A DNA stretch of 9,062 nt, from the NCBI GenBank assembly GCA_964424455.1, contig CAYRJA010000114.1, positions 1 through 9,062 on the forward strand, read 5' to 3'. The notes under the pieces were generated by a model. It saw nothing but the letters and a program-made list of their open reading frames with translations, had not been told where the DNA came from and ran no database searches. Positions within the stretch are counted from its first letter, which is position 1; each line of letters starts with the position of its first letter. Source of the stretch: CAYRJA01 sp964424455. Lineage in GTDB: Bacteria; Bacteroidota; Bacteroidia; Chitinophagales; UBA10324. Below, piece after piece: positions 1-6,135 of this stretch. The position numbers were made by a program, and so were the translations under genes.

Positions 1-1
1 A

Positions 2-2272
2 AACAACCCTTTATTGTGGTTGATTCATAGTTCTAATGAACTTTTTGGGTTAAAATCTGTTTCAGTGGATAAAATTCATTCTGTACCGGCAAACCCATCG
101 CCGACCGGCGAGGAAATGTTCAGAAAACTTTTTGAACAAATATCTGACTTCATCATGATTTCTGATTATGAAGGAAAGTTCTTAGACGTAAACGAAAGCA
201 TGTGCCGCTGCTTTGGATACACAAAGAATGAATTGATTGGAATGTCTGCAAGAGATTTGATTGAGAAAAAAAATCTGGAAGAGATACCGATGCAATTTAA
301 TGGGCTTAAAAAGAGAGAGGAGTTAAGAAGAGAAAGAAGAATGAGAAGAAAAGATGGAAGCATTATTGAAGTAGAAGTCAACCTAAGAAAACTGGACGAC
401 AACCGGGTTATTGCCATAGCCCGTGATATATCTGAAAGGAAGAAAGCCGAAATATTGATACAGCAATCAGAAGCCAATCTTCGTTCAATTTTTGACAGTA
501 CTGATACCCATTATATATTGATAGACAAAAACTTCAAAATACTTACCATAAATTCTCATGCAATAATAAACTCTAAACTGATTTATGGTAATTCTTTCGA
601 AGTGGGCAAAAATGTTCTTGACTATATTCCTGAATCAAGAAAAGCCATAGGAGAAGAAACAATGAGGCGGGTTCTTTCAGGTGAAATCATGCAGGAGGAA
701 AGGGAATTTAAGATGCCTGACGGATCTATGCTCCATGTTAGTTTGAAAGAATATCCTATAAAGAATGAAACGGGAGAAATAACCGGTATATGTATCAGCG
801 CTGCTGATATTACCAAGCAAAAGAAAATAGAAACAGAATTAAGGGAAGCAGAAGTCAAGTTCAGAAGTTTGGTAGAAAAATCACCTTCTGGAATCTATAT
901 CATTCAGGATAAGATGCTCGTTTATGCAAACCCGATGTTTGCTGAAGTGCTCGGTTATACTCAGGAAGAAATTATTGGTAAAATATCTGTACTGGATGTA
1001 GTACACGAAGAATATCATGCGCTTGTGCAGGAAAAAATTCGTATGAGATTAGCCGGAGAAATTGAAAGTGTCAACTACGAATTAAGGGGGGTAAAGAAAA
1101 ACGGAGAACTGATGTGGGGAGAAGTTTACGGCACTATTACAACTTACAATGGCAAACCTGCTATTATAGGAACGCTGCTGGATATTACAGAAAGAAAGAA
1201 ATATGAAATTGAATTAAAATTAAGTGAGGAAAAATACCGGCTGCTTTTTTACAGCAATCCGCTTCCGATGTGGATGGTATCTTTTCCTGAGCTTCAAATT
1301 ATTGATGTAAACGAAGCGGCTGTTAACCATTATGGGTATTCAAAAGAAGAATTTACTGCTATGCACGCAATAGAACTTCACCCTAAAAGTGAGTATGAAC
1401 GGTTCAACGGGCTTTCTCAAATGAACTGGGCAGGAAGTAATCAGTTAGGCACATGGAAACATAAAAAAAAGAACGGAGATATTATCCATGTAGAAATTGT
1501 AACACACGGACTGATATTTGAACATAAGAAAATCGGTCTTGTTTATGGGAATGACATCACAAATATTATAAAGGCAAAAACAGATTTGCAACAGATGAAT
1601 AGCCAACTCCGCAGATTTTCCGCCTATGTGCAGAAAGCACGGGAAGATGAGCGCAAGTATATTGCACAAGAGATTCACGATGAGTTGGGTCAGTTGCTTA
1701 CCGGAATAAAAATGGATATGTCGTGGTTGAAGAAGAAAATAGATTCGGAACAAAACGAACTGACCGGCAGAGTAGAAAAAACAATAGAACTGACCGACAG
1801 AACCATTGAATCTGTAAGGAAAATAGCTACCAAACTTCGTCCCGGAATATTAGATGATTTAGGATTGGAGGAAGCTATTCGCTGGCTGGCAAATGAGTTA
1901 CAAAATCAATCGAACATTATCTTTAACATTGAAAGTAAGCTGAGTGAAGAATATTTTTCACCAGAAATTTCCATTGCTGCTTTCCGTATTTTACAGGAGT
2001 CGTTCACCAATATTGTACGACATTCAAAAGCAAAAAATGTTTCAATAAAAATGAATACAGATAAAAACCACCTGTATTTAGAAGTAACAGACGATGGAAT
2101 AGGATTAGCTCATGCAGCAGCAAGATTCGGAAAGTCGCTTGGTATTATGGGAATGACCGAGCGGGCATCCATGGTAAACGGCATTTTAAATATTACCTCA
2201 AACCAGGGGAAAGGAACAACCGTAAAAGTGACAATCCCTCTAAAGAAGAAAGACGAAACGAACGAACAATGA
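2..2272 (+). CDS. Four-PAS sensor histidine kinase, HisKA_3/NarL type (5' end open)
   Basis: Cytoplasmic-type sensor kinase that should autophosphorylate on histidine and pass phosphate to the overlapping NarL regulator. The frame has no stop back to base 2, so the gene may start outside the window. The in-window candidates are TTG at 14 and the first ATG at 116, just before PAS 1. Counting from TTG 14, four PAS/PAC units span about 36-141, 152-266, 280-392 and 404-516, most closed by a DIT/DIS-x(2)-KK type end. A helical linker (about 520-548) follows. The HisKA_3 H-box EIHDELGQ has the phospho-acceptor His555. The HATPase domain has the N-box with Asn666, DDGIG at 693-697, GIMGM at 710-714 and a closing GKGTT. 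No membrane segment or signal peptide is visible in the part seen, so sensing by PAS ligands or partners is inferred. The stop overlaps the next ATG by four bases. Kinase identity is secure; the signal is unknown. Confidence 0.93.
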   Translation, partial: NNPLLWLIHSSNELFGLKSVSVDKIHSVPANPSPTGEEMFRKLFEQISDFIMISDYEGKFLDVNESMCRCFGYTKNELIGMSARDLIEKKNLEEIPMQFNGLKKREELRRERRMRRKDGSIIEVEVNLRKLDDNRVIAIARDISERKKAEILIQQSEANLRSIFDSTDTHYILIDKNFKILTINSHAIINSKLIYGNSFEVGKNVLDYIPESRKAIGEETMRRVLSGEIMQEEREFKMPDGSMLHVSLKEYPIKNETGEITGICISAADITKQKKIETELREAEVKFRSLVEKSPSGIYIIQDKMLVYANPMFAEVLGYTQEEIIGKISVLDVVHEEYHALVQEKIRMRLAGEIESVNYELRGVKKNGELMWGEVYGTITTYNGKPAIIGTLLDITERKKYEIELKLSEEKYRLLFYSNPLPMWMVSFPELQIIDVNEAAVNHYGYSKEEFTAMHAIELHPKSEYERFNGLSQMNWAGSNQLGTWKHKKKNGDIIHVEIVTHGLIFEHKKIGLVYGNDITNIIKAKTDLQQMNSQLRRFSAYVQKAREDERKYIAQEIHDELGQLLTGIKMDMSWLKKKIDSEQNELTGRVEKTIELTDRTIESVRKIATKLRPGILDDLGLEEAIRWLANELQNQSNIIFNIESKLSEEYFSPEISIAAFRILQESFTNIVRHSKAKNVSIKMNTDKNHLYLEVTDDGIGLAHAAARFGKSLGIMGMTERASMVNGILNITSNQGKGTTVKVTIPLKKKDETNEQ

Positions 2273-2913
2273 AAAGTGATATAAAAAGAATATTAATTGC
2301 AGATGATCATCCTATTATCCGGAAAGGACTGAAGCAAATAATAGTTGAAGAAATGATGGATGTGCAGGTGGATGAATCTGCTGATGGACTTCAGGCACAA
2401 CAGATGGCATTGAAAGATTGCTATGATATCATCATACTCGATATTTCACTTCCGGGAAAAAACGGATTAGATGTACTCAAGCAATTAATAGATTCTAAGA
2501 TTCACGGGAAAGTTCTGATACTCAGTATTTATTCCGAAGATCAGTATGGCATTCGTGCAATCAGAGCAGGAGCCGCCGGTTTTATGAATAAAGATTCAGC
2601 GCCCAACGACCTTATAGATGCTATTAACACCATACTGCTCGGAAGGAATTATGTAACTCCAAAAATTGCAGAGCAAATGGTGAACCAGCTTGCACACGGA
2701 AATAAACAGTTACATGAAACGCTCAGCGACCGTGAGTTTCAGGTAATGCTGTCATTAGCTTCCGGAAGAACGGTTAACGAAATTGCAGATGAACTTAATC
2801 TTAGCTCTGCTACTATTAATACTTACCGCGCTCGCGTGCTTGAAAAACTAAACCTTCGTAACCACGCTGAACTTGCACGCTATGTAATGCAGGAAGGACT
2901 TCTCCAAGGATAA
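2269..2913 (+). CDS. NarL/FixJ-family response regulator (REC-LuxR HTH)
   Basis: DNA-binding response regulator, most likely the direct partner of the upstream kinase: its ATG overlaps the kinase stop as ATGA, and HisKA_3 kinases normally pair with NarL-type regulators. The 214 residues are the usual length. The receiver covers about 6-122, with acidic pair Asp12/Asp13, phospho-acceptor Asp58 in IIILDISLP, Ser86 and Lys108, so it looks fully able to be phosphorylated. The LuxR-type helix-turn-helix covers about 149-210, including LSDREFQVM and the recognition-helix stretch SSATINTYRARV. A transcriptional role is well supported by the family; target genes cannot be read from the window. No convincing binding-site series was found, although small palindromes lie just downstream. 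Confidence 0.95.
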   Translation: MKSDIKRILIADDHPIIRKGLKQIIVEEMMDVQVDESADGLQAQQMALKDCYDIIILDISLPGKNGLDVLKQLIDSKIHGKVLILSIYSEDQYGIRAIRAGAAGFMNKDSAPNDLIDAINTILLGRNYVTPKIAEQMVNQLAHGNKQLHETLSDREFQVMLSLASGRTVNEIADELNLSSATINTYRARVLEKLNLRNHAELARYVMQEGLLQG

Positions 2914-3119
2914 TCTGATTCAGATACAGAAAATTATCCATTTCTTGCTGCTGTGCCGGCTAATGCAGCATACTGATATTACAGAGAAGTTCTATACTTT
3001 TTCGTCTGTTTCGCATCTGATAACCCTTGTAATATTTTTTGTTACAATATTATCCTATACTCTTTTATAGCCATTGATACCTGTTGCTACGACCTTTGGA
3101 TTTAGATATTAGTAGTATA
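2914..3119. other. 206-bp gap holding small inverted repeats
   Basis: Non-coding stretch between the NarL regulator and the receiver-only pair. It holds a palindrome with a one-base centre (ATCTGA-T-TCAGAT, 2913-2925) touching the regulator stop codon; a 6-bp inverted repeat TGCTGC/GCAGCA (2946-2951 and 2965-2970, 13-base spacer) that could form a weak hairpin; and TTGTAA/TTACAA (3027-3032 and 3042-3047, 9-base spacer), which overlaps an alternative pairing TAATATT/AATATTA. None is followed by a clear T-tract. A near match to the Bacteroidota -7 element with one extra base (TA-TTT-TTTG, 3033-3041) could start a transcript for the receiver pair, but I see no convincing -33 partner. The gap suggests the receiver pair can be transcribed separately from the kinase operon; this is inference. 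Confidence 0.4.
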
Positions 3120-3488
3120 ATGAGCAAGGTAATAAAAGTTCTGATTGTGGAAGATTCAGATGTGGTTCGTGAGAAAATCAAAGAGCTGCTCACTGAACTG
3201 GAAAATGTTACAGTGGTGGCAGAAGCAGATTCATCATCAGTAGCCATTGAACTCGGCACACTGCATAAGCCGGATGTAGTGATACTTGATATTAAACTTA
3301 TAGATAACGACAACGGGTTTACAGTACTTAGGAAATTGAAGAAAATTCTTCCCGGCATTATTACCATCGTAATGAGCAATTACAATTCTGTTCCTTACCG
3401 CCGTAAAATGGTAGAACTGGGAGCAGATTATTTTTTTGATAAGTCAAATGATTTTAACGAAATATCAAAAGTCTTTTCATGGATATAA
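3120..3488 (+). CDS. Stand-alone receiver-domain response regulator (1 of 2)
   Basis: A 122-residue protein made of one CheY-like receiver and no output domain. I use the ATG at 3120 rather than the TTG at 3084: the receiver fold begins directly after it (KVLIVEDSD), and the 12 extra residues match nothing in the family. The acidic pair is Glu11/Asp12, the phospho-acceptor is Asp57 in VVILDIKL, followed by Ser86 and Lys108, so all key residues are present. Such proteins act by protein-protein contact, as phosphate shuttles, sinks or allosteric switches; which applies here is not visible. Its last codons overlap the next gene's ATG by 10 bp, so the two receivers are very probably one transcript and translationally coupled. 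Confidence 0.88.
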   Translation: MSKVIKVLIVEDSDVVREKIKELLTELENVTVVAEADSSSVAIELGTLHKPDVVILDIKLIDNDNGFTVLRKLKKILPGIITIVMSNYNSVPYRRKMVELGADYFFDKSNDFNEISKVFSWI

Positions 3489-3913
3489 GTAATGTCTTCA
3501 GAAATGATGAAATAAAAATATTATTAGTAGAAGATAATCCGGTAGATGTGTTGATGATTACACATACGCTTGAAATGGACTATCCATCAGTCAAAATTGT
3601 AACAGTAGAGCTAAAGGATGATTATATAAAGGCATTGAACTGGTCAGATTTTGATTTGATTCTCTGCGACCATTTTCTGAGCGATATGACATCATTGGAT
3701 GCTCTTGAAATATTGAAAGAAACCGGGAAAGAAATTCCATTTATTGTTGTCACCGCCAGCGGTAGCCCTGATATTTCTTCTAAAGCGATAAAGGAAGGCG
3801 CTTACGATTACCTGCTGAAATCAGATACGCCTCATCTTACGATTACTGTAAGAAATGCACTCAATCATCATAAATTAAAAAGAGAAGTAGATACGCTGAG
3901 GAAAATGTATTAA
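3479..3913 (+). CDS. Stand-alone receiver-domain response regulator (2 of 2)
   Basis: A 144-residue single-receiver protein. The fold covers about residues 11-128, with Glu18/Asp19, phospho-acceptor Asp64 in LILCDHFL, Thr92 in VVTASG and Lys114 in YLLKSD, all in the expected places. A short basic helix follows (about 126-144). The sequence resembles the receiver type often fused to PAS-containing kinases or phosphodiesterases in Bacteroidota, but here it stands alone; the residues after the receiver are too few for an output domain. It starts inside the previous receiver gene (10-bp overlap). Its TAA lies in the hairpin at 3910-3934 that also covers the stop of the convergent decarboxylase gene. 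Receiver identity is secure, partner unknown. Confidence 0.9.
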   Translation: MDISNVFRNDEIKILLVEDNPVDVLMITHTLEMDYPSVKIVTVELKDDYIKALNWSDFDLILCDHFLSDMTSLDALEILKETGKEIPFIVVTASGSPDISSKAIKEGAYDYLLKSDTPHLTITVRNALNHHKLKREVDTLRKMY

Positions 3914-3934
3914 GCCGGAATTGTTTCGGTTTAA
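3910..3934. terminator. Hairpin spanning two convergent stop codons
   Basis: The 25 bases form an inverted repeat: an 11-base arm beginning TTAAGCCGG, a 3-base TTG loop, and an 11-base arm ending CGGTTTAA. In plus-strand RNA all 11 positions pair, two as G-U. In minus-strand RNA those two become A-C mismatches, so the minus hairpin is weaker. The arms contain the TAA of the receiver gene (3911-3913) and the TAA of the minus-strand decarboxylase (3931-3933), which lie only 17 bp apart. No T-tract follows on the plus side, so intrinsic termination is inferred from position and structure. Confidence 0.55.
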
Positions 3935-5844
3935 TCTTCTGTTACAACGGCTCCTCCTTTGTAAAGTTGTTTGCGGTATTTCAGAGAAGGCGATTGAATA
4001 AATTTACCTAATCCGAACTTGCTCCAATTTTCATCAACTGATTTTATGGTTGCTTCATCTGAAGCAATAATATTAGGCCATTCACGCTCAAAGCCATCTA
4101 ACTCTTTTGTCTTTCTTGTGCCATCAAAACCAATATGAGAAACAAAGTGATTGTTTTCTGATTCAACTATGTATGAATCTCTGCGCGGGTCAATGTTGTT
4201 GGTAAAACGCCAGATGCAATCCTTAATATCTGAAGTGTCAACTGTATGCTCTAAGTAAATTATAAATTTTACCTGCTTCAAGTCTGTTACAGTAAACAGT
4301 TTTTGATTCAGTTCTTTGATATGATTCTTTCTGCTCTTCTCCACTGCAATAAAAACAACAGAAATATTTTTCTTCAGCAAAGAAGTGTTGATGCTTTTTA
4401 TTTCGGGAAATAATTCTGACAACTTAATATCTGAGATGGAATCGCTCGCAGTATTACCCTCATTATTCTTTGATACTCTAAGTTCTTCTTCTAATTTTCT
4501 TGTAGCATCTATACACATTTTCCCACCGAAAGAAAATTTGCTGCTGCTGTGATCAAGCACATCCATCGGTCCCTGTGAAAAATAAATGTCCTGCTGCGGG
4601 TCAACATTTGTGCTGATGACTTTTGCTACTTCTTCATAGTTATGAATGTCAATATCATTATCTGTTATCACTAATATTTTATTGAACATCATTTGTCCGG
4701 CTCCCCACATCGCATTGGTAACTTTTATTGCCTGACCGGCATACTCTTTTTTTATTTTAACTATGGTAAGATTATGAAACACTCCTTCCACCGGCATTTC
4801 CATATCAATAATCTCGGGAACTAAAGCCATTTTAATCGGGGCAAGAAAAATTCTTTCCGTTGCCTTGCCTAACCACGCATCTTCCTGCGGAGGAATCCCC
4901 ACTATCGTTGACGGATAAACTGCATTCTTTTTGTGCGTGATACAAGTGATATGAAACTTTGGATAATAATCTGCCAGGGAATAATACCCTGTATGGTCAC
5001 CAAACGGTCCTTCGAGAATGTAATCTTCATTGGGGTCAACATATCCTTCGAGTATGAAGTCCGCATCTGCCGGAACCTGAATATCCTGCGTCAGGCATTG
5101 AACCAATTCCACTTTTTTCTTCCGTAAAAAACCGGCAAGCATATACTCATCCACATTATCAGGAAGCGGAGCAGTAGCCGCATAAGTATAAACCGGATCG
5201 CCGCCAAGCGCTACGGCTACGGGCATTTTCTTACCCAATTTTTTATATTCATTAAAATGCCTTGCAGACACTTTGTGTTTATGCCAGTGCATACCTGTTA
5301 CAGTTGGACCAAAAACCTGCATACGGTACATTCCCGCATTTCTTATTCCGGTGTTCGGGTCTATTGTGTTCACAATGGGAAGTGTTACAAACCGTCCTCC
5401 ATCTTCGGGCCAGCATTTCATTACAGGAAGTTTGGTAATGTCAGGATTCTGCATCACTACTTCCTGACATTCTCCCCTGCCCTTTTTCACTTTGGGCATC
5501 CATGAAGCTAACTGTGACAGTTGCGGAAGAGTTTTCAGTTTTTCAAGAATATTATCCTTTGGCTTCATCAAAGATTTAAACAACTCTTCAATTCTGTCTG
5601 CCACTTCATCCAACTGATTTATGCCGAGCGCCATGCACATCCGCTTCTCTGAGCCGAATAAATTAATCAGCAAAGGAAAGCCGGTTCCTGTATTTTCAAA
5701 CAATACTGCCGGTCCGTTGTTTTTTGAAAGCCGGTCTATGATTTCGGTAATTTCTAATTCAGGGTTTACATATTCTTTTACCCTTACCAGTTCTCCCTCT
5801 TTTTCAAGTGCGGCAATAAAATCCCGGAGAGAACGATAAATCAT
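3931..5844 (-). CDS. ubiD: UbiD-family prenyl-FMN-dependent decarboxylase, long form
   Basis: Probable (de)carboxylase of aromatic or unsaturated acids using prenyl-FMN and Mn2+. In this family it may act in ubiquinone- or menaquinone-type biosynthesis; the substrate cannot be fixed from sequence. By recalled alignment with fungal Fdc1, Asn169 and Arg174 (in RNAGMYRMQ), His190 (HWHKH) and Glu233 match the metal/phosphate and catalytic set, and Glu278 and Asp283 (EGPFGDHTGYYS) match the catalytic acidic pair, so it should be active. It has 637 residues against about 500 for E. coli UbiD; the excess is C-terminal (about 451-637) and contains motifs repeating 389-450. The gene symbol is family-level only: long UbiD proteins include futalosine-pathway menaquinone decarboxylases. 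No UbiX partner is in the window. It starts at ATG 5844 with no Shine-Dalgarno, 35 bp after a tRNA on the same strand. Confidence 0.9.
   Translation of the reverse strand: MIYRSLRDFIAALEKEGELVRVKEYVNPELEITEIIDRLSKNNGPAVLFENTGTGFPLLINLFGSEKRMCMALGINQLDEVADRIEELFKSLMKPKDNILEKLKTLPQLSQLASWMPKVKKGRGECQEVVMQNPDITKLPVMKCWPEDGGRFVTLPIVNTIDPNTGIRNAGMYRMQVFGPTVTGMHWHKHKVSARHFNEYKKLGKKMPVAVALGGDPVYTYAATAPLPDNVDEYMLAGFLRKKKVELVQCLTQDIQVPADADFILEGYVDPNEDYILEGPFGDHTGYYSLADYYPKFHITCITHKKNAVYPSTIVGIPPQEDAWLGKATERIFLAPIKMALVPEIIDMEMPVEGVFHNLTIVKIKKEYAGQAIKVTNAMWGAGQMMFNKILVITDNDIDIHNYEEVAKVISTNVDPQQDIYFSQGPMDVLDHSSSKFSFGGKMCIDATRKLEEELRVSKNNEGNTASDSISDIKLSELFPEIKSINTSLLKKNISVVFIAVEKSRKNHIKELNQKLFTVTDLKQVKFIIYLEHTVDTSDIKDCIWRFTNNIDPRRDSYIVESENNHFVSHIGFDGTRKTKELDGFEREWPNIIASDEATIKSVDENWSKFGLGKFIQSPSLKYRKQLYKGGAVVTED
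4111..4269 (-). repeat. Second copy of the UbiD C-terminal motif block (within the protein)
   Basis: Residues 526-578 of the decarboxylase look like a diverged repeat of residues 389-450 (4495-4680). Copy 1 has a hydrophobic strand, then STNVDPQQDIYF, then MCIDATRK. Copy 2 has a hydrophobic strand, then TNNIDPRRDSYIV, then IGFDGTRK, in the same order with similar spacing. In UbiD proteins the xxVDPxxD and xDATxK signatures normally occur once, near the C-terminus. An internal duplication is inferred from reading; no alignment score was calculated. Confidence 0.5.
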
Positions 5845-5845
5845 T

Positions 5846-5856
5846 TTAGCTGCTAA
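5846..5856. repeat. Short palindrome just upstream of the decarboxylase start
   Basis: TTAGC-T-GCTAA is a perfect inverted repeat with a one-base centre, ending two bases from the decarboxylase ATG on the minus strand. The centre is too small for an RNA hairpin loop, so if it has a role it would be as a DNA site. At this length chance is a serious alternative. Confidence 0.25.
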
Positions 5857-5879
5857 GAGATTCTATATAAATTAAGTTG

Positions 5880-5953
5880 TAGCGAGGGAGGGAGTTGAAC
5901 CCTCGACCTCCGGGTTATGAATCCGACGCTCTTACCAACTGAGCTACCTCGCC
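5880..5953 (-). tRNA. tRNA with anticodon CAU, probably elongator tRNA-Met
   Basis: Read on the minus strand, the 74 bases fold as a full cloverleaf. The acceptor arm is GGCGAGG/CCTCGCT, the D-stem GCTC/GAGC, the anticodon loop TTCATAA (anticodon CAU), the variable loop AGGTC, and the T-arm GAGGG-TTCAACT-CCCTC with five perfect pairs; the discriminator base is A. CCA is not encoded (CAA follows). G1-U72 is a wobble and A31-C39 a mismatch. It lacks the initiator hallmark of three G-C pairs at the bottom of the anticodon stem, so it is not tRNA-fMet. Elongator Met is favoured, but the lysidine-modified tRNA-Ile that also carries CAU cannot be excluded by eye. Confidence 0.92.
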
Positions 5954-5965
5954 AACTTGAGGGCG

Positions 5966-5973
5966 CAAATATA
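5966..5973 (-). promoter_or_regulatory. Bacteroidota -7 element for the tRNA
   Basis: On the minus strand this reads TATATTTG, an exact match to the Bacteroidota TAnnTTTG element. It ends 12 bases before the first tRNA base, leaving room for a transcript start about 5-7 bases before the mature 5' end. No clear -33 TTG/TTTG lies at the expected distance. The decarboxylase gene 35 bp past the tRNA has no such element of its own, so it may be read from here too. Confidence 0.6.
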
Positions 5974-6113
5974 ACCCGATAGAAGTAAAACAGGAATATA
6001 AAATTCAATGATGAATCTTCTTTATTATAGTCTGGGATTGGAATAAGTTGAACATCTGCTAAAAAAGAGGTACTATCTTTTCAACAAGCATTTTCATTTT
6101 GCCATATTTCGTT

Positions 6114-6121
6114 TAGGTTTG
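6114..6121 (+). promoter_or_regulatory. Bacteroidota -7 element for the M16 operon
   Basis: TAGGTTTG matches TAnnTTTG and lies 14 bases before the ATG at 6136, which would give a very short leader of roughly 8-10 bases. A T-run at 6091-6094 lies at a plausible -33 distance (19 bases) but is TTTT rather than TTTG. Orientation and placement favour it as the promoter of the two-gene M16 operon. Confidence 0.5.
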
Positions 6122-6135
6122 TTGCATTAACAGTT

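Noticed and set aside
3084..3119. TTG-initiated extension of the first receiver-only gene.
   Set aside because: The receiver fold starts immediately after the ATG at 3120; the 12 extra residues match no family feature and lie in the probable leader.
4933..5839. Several plus-strand open frames of 64-82 codons opposite the decarboxylase.
   Set aside because: They lie antisense to a well-supported UbiD gene, show no domain or protein-like pattern, and arise from its codon usage.
6009..6047. Very short reading frame (ATGATGAATCTT...) of 12 codons between the tRNA and the M16 operon.
   Set aside because: Too short, with no start signal and no recognisable peptide.
6063..6081. AAAAGA/TCTTTT inverted repeat with a 7-base loop upstream of the M16 operon.
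   Set aside because: A weak six-pair, mostly A-T stem in an AT-rich stretch, with no gene end beside it and no T-tract; chance is the likelier explanation.
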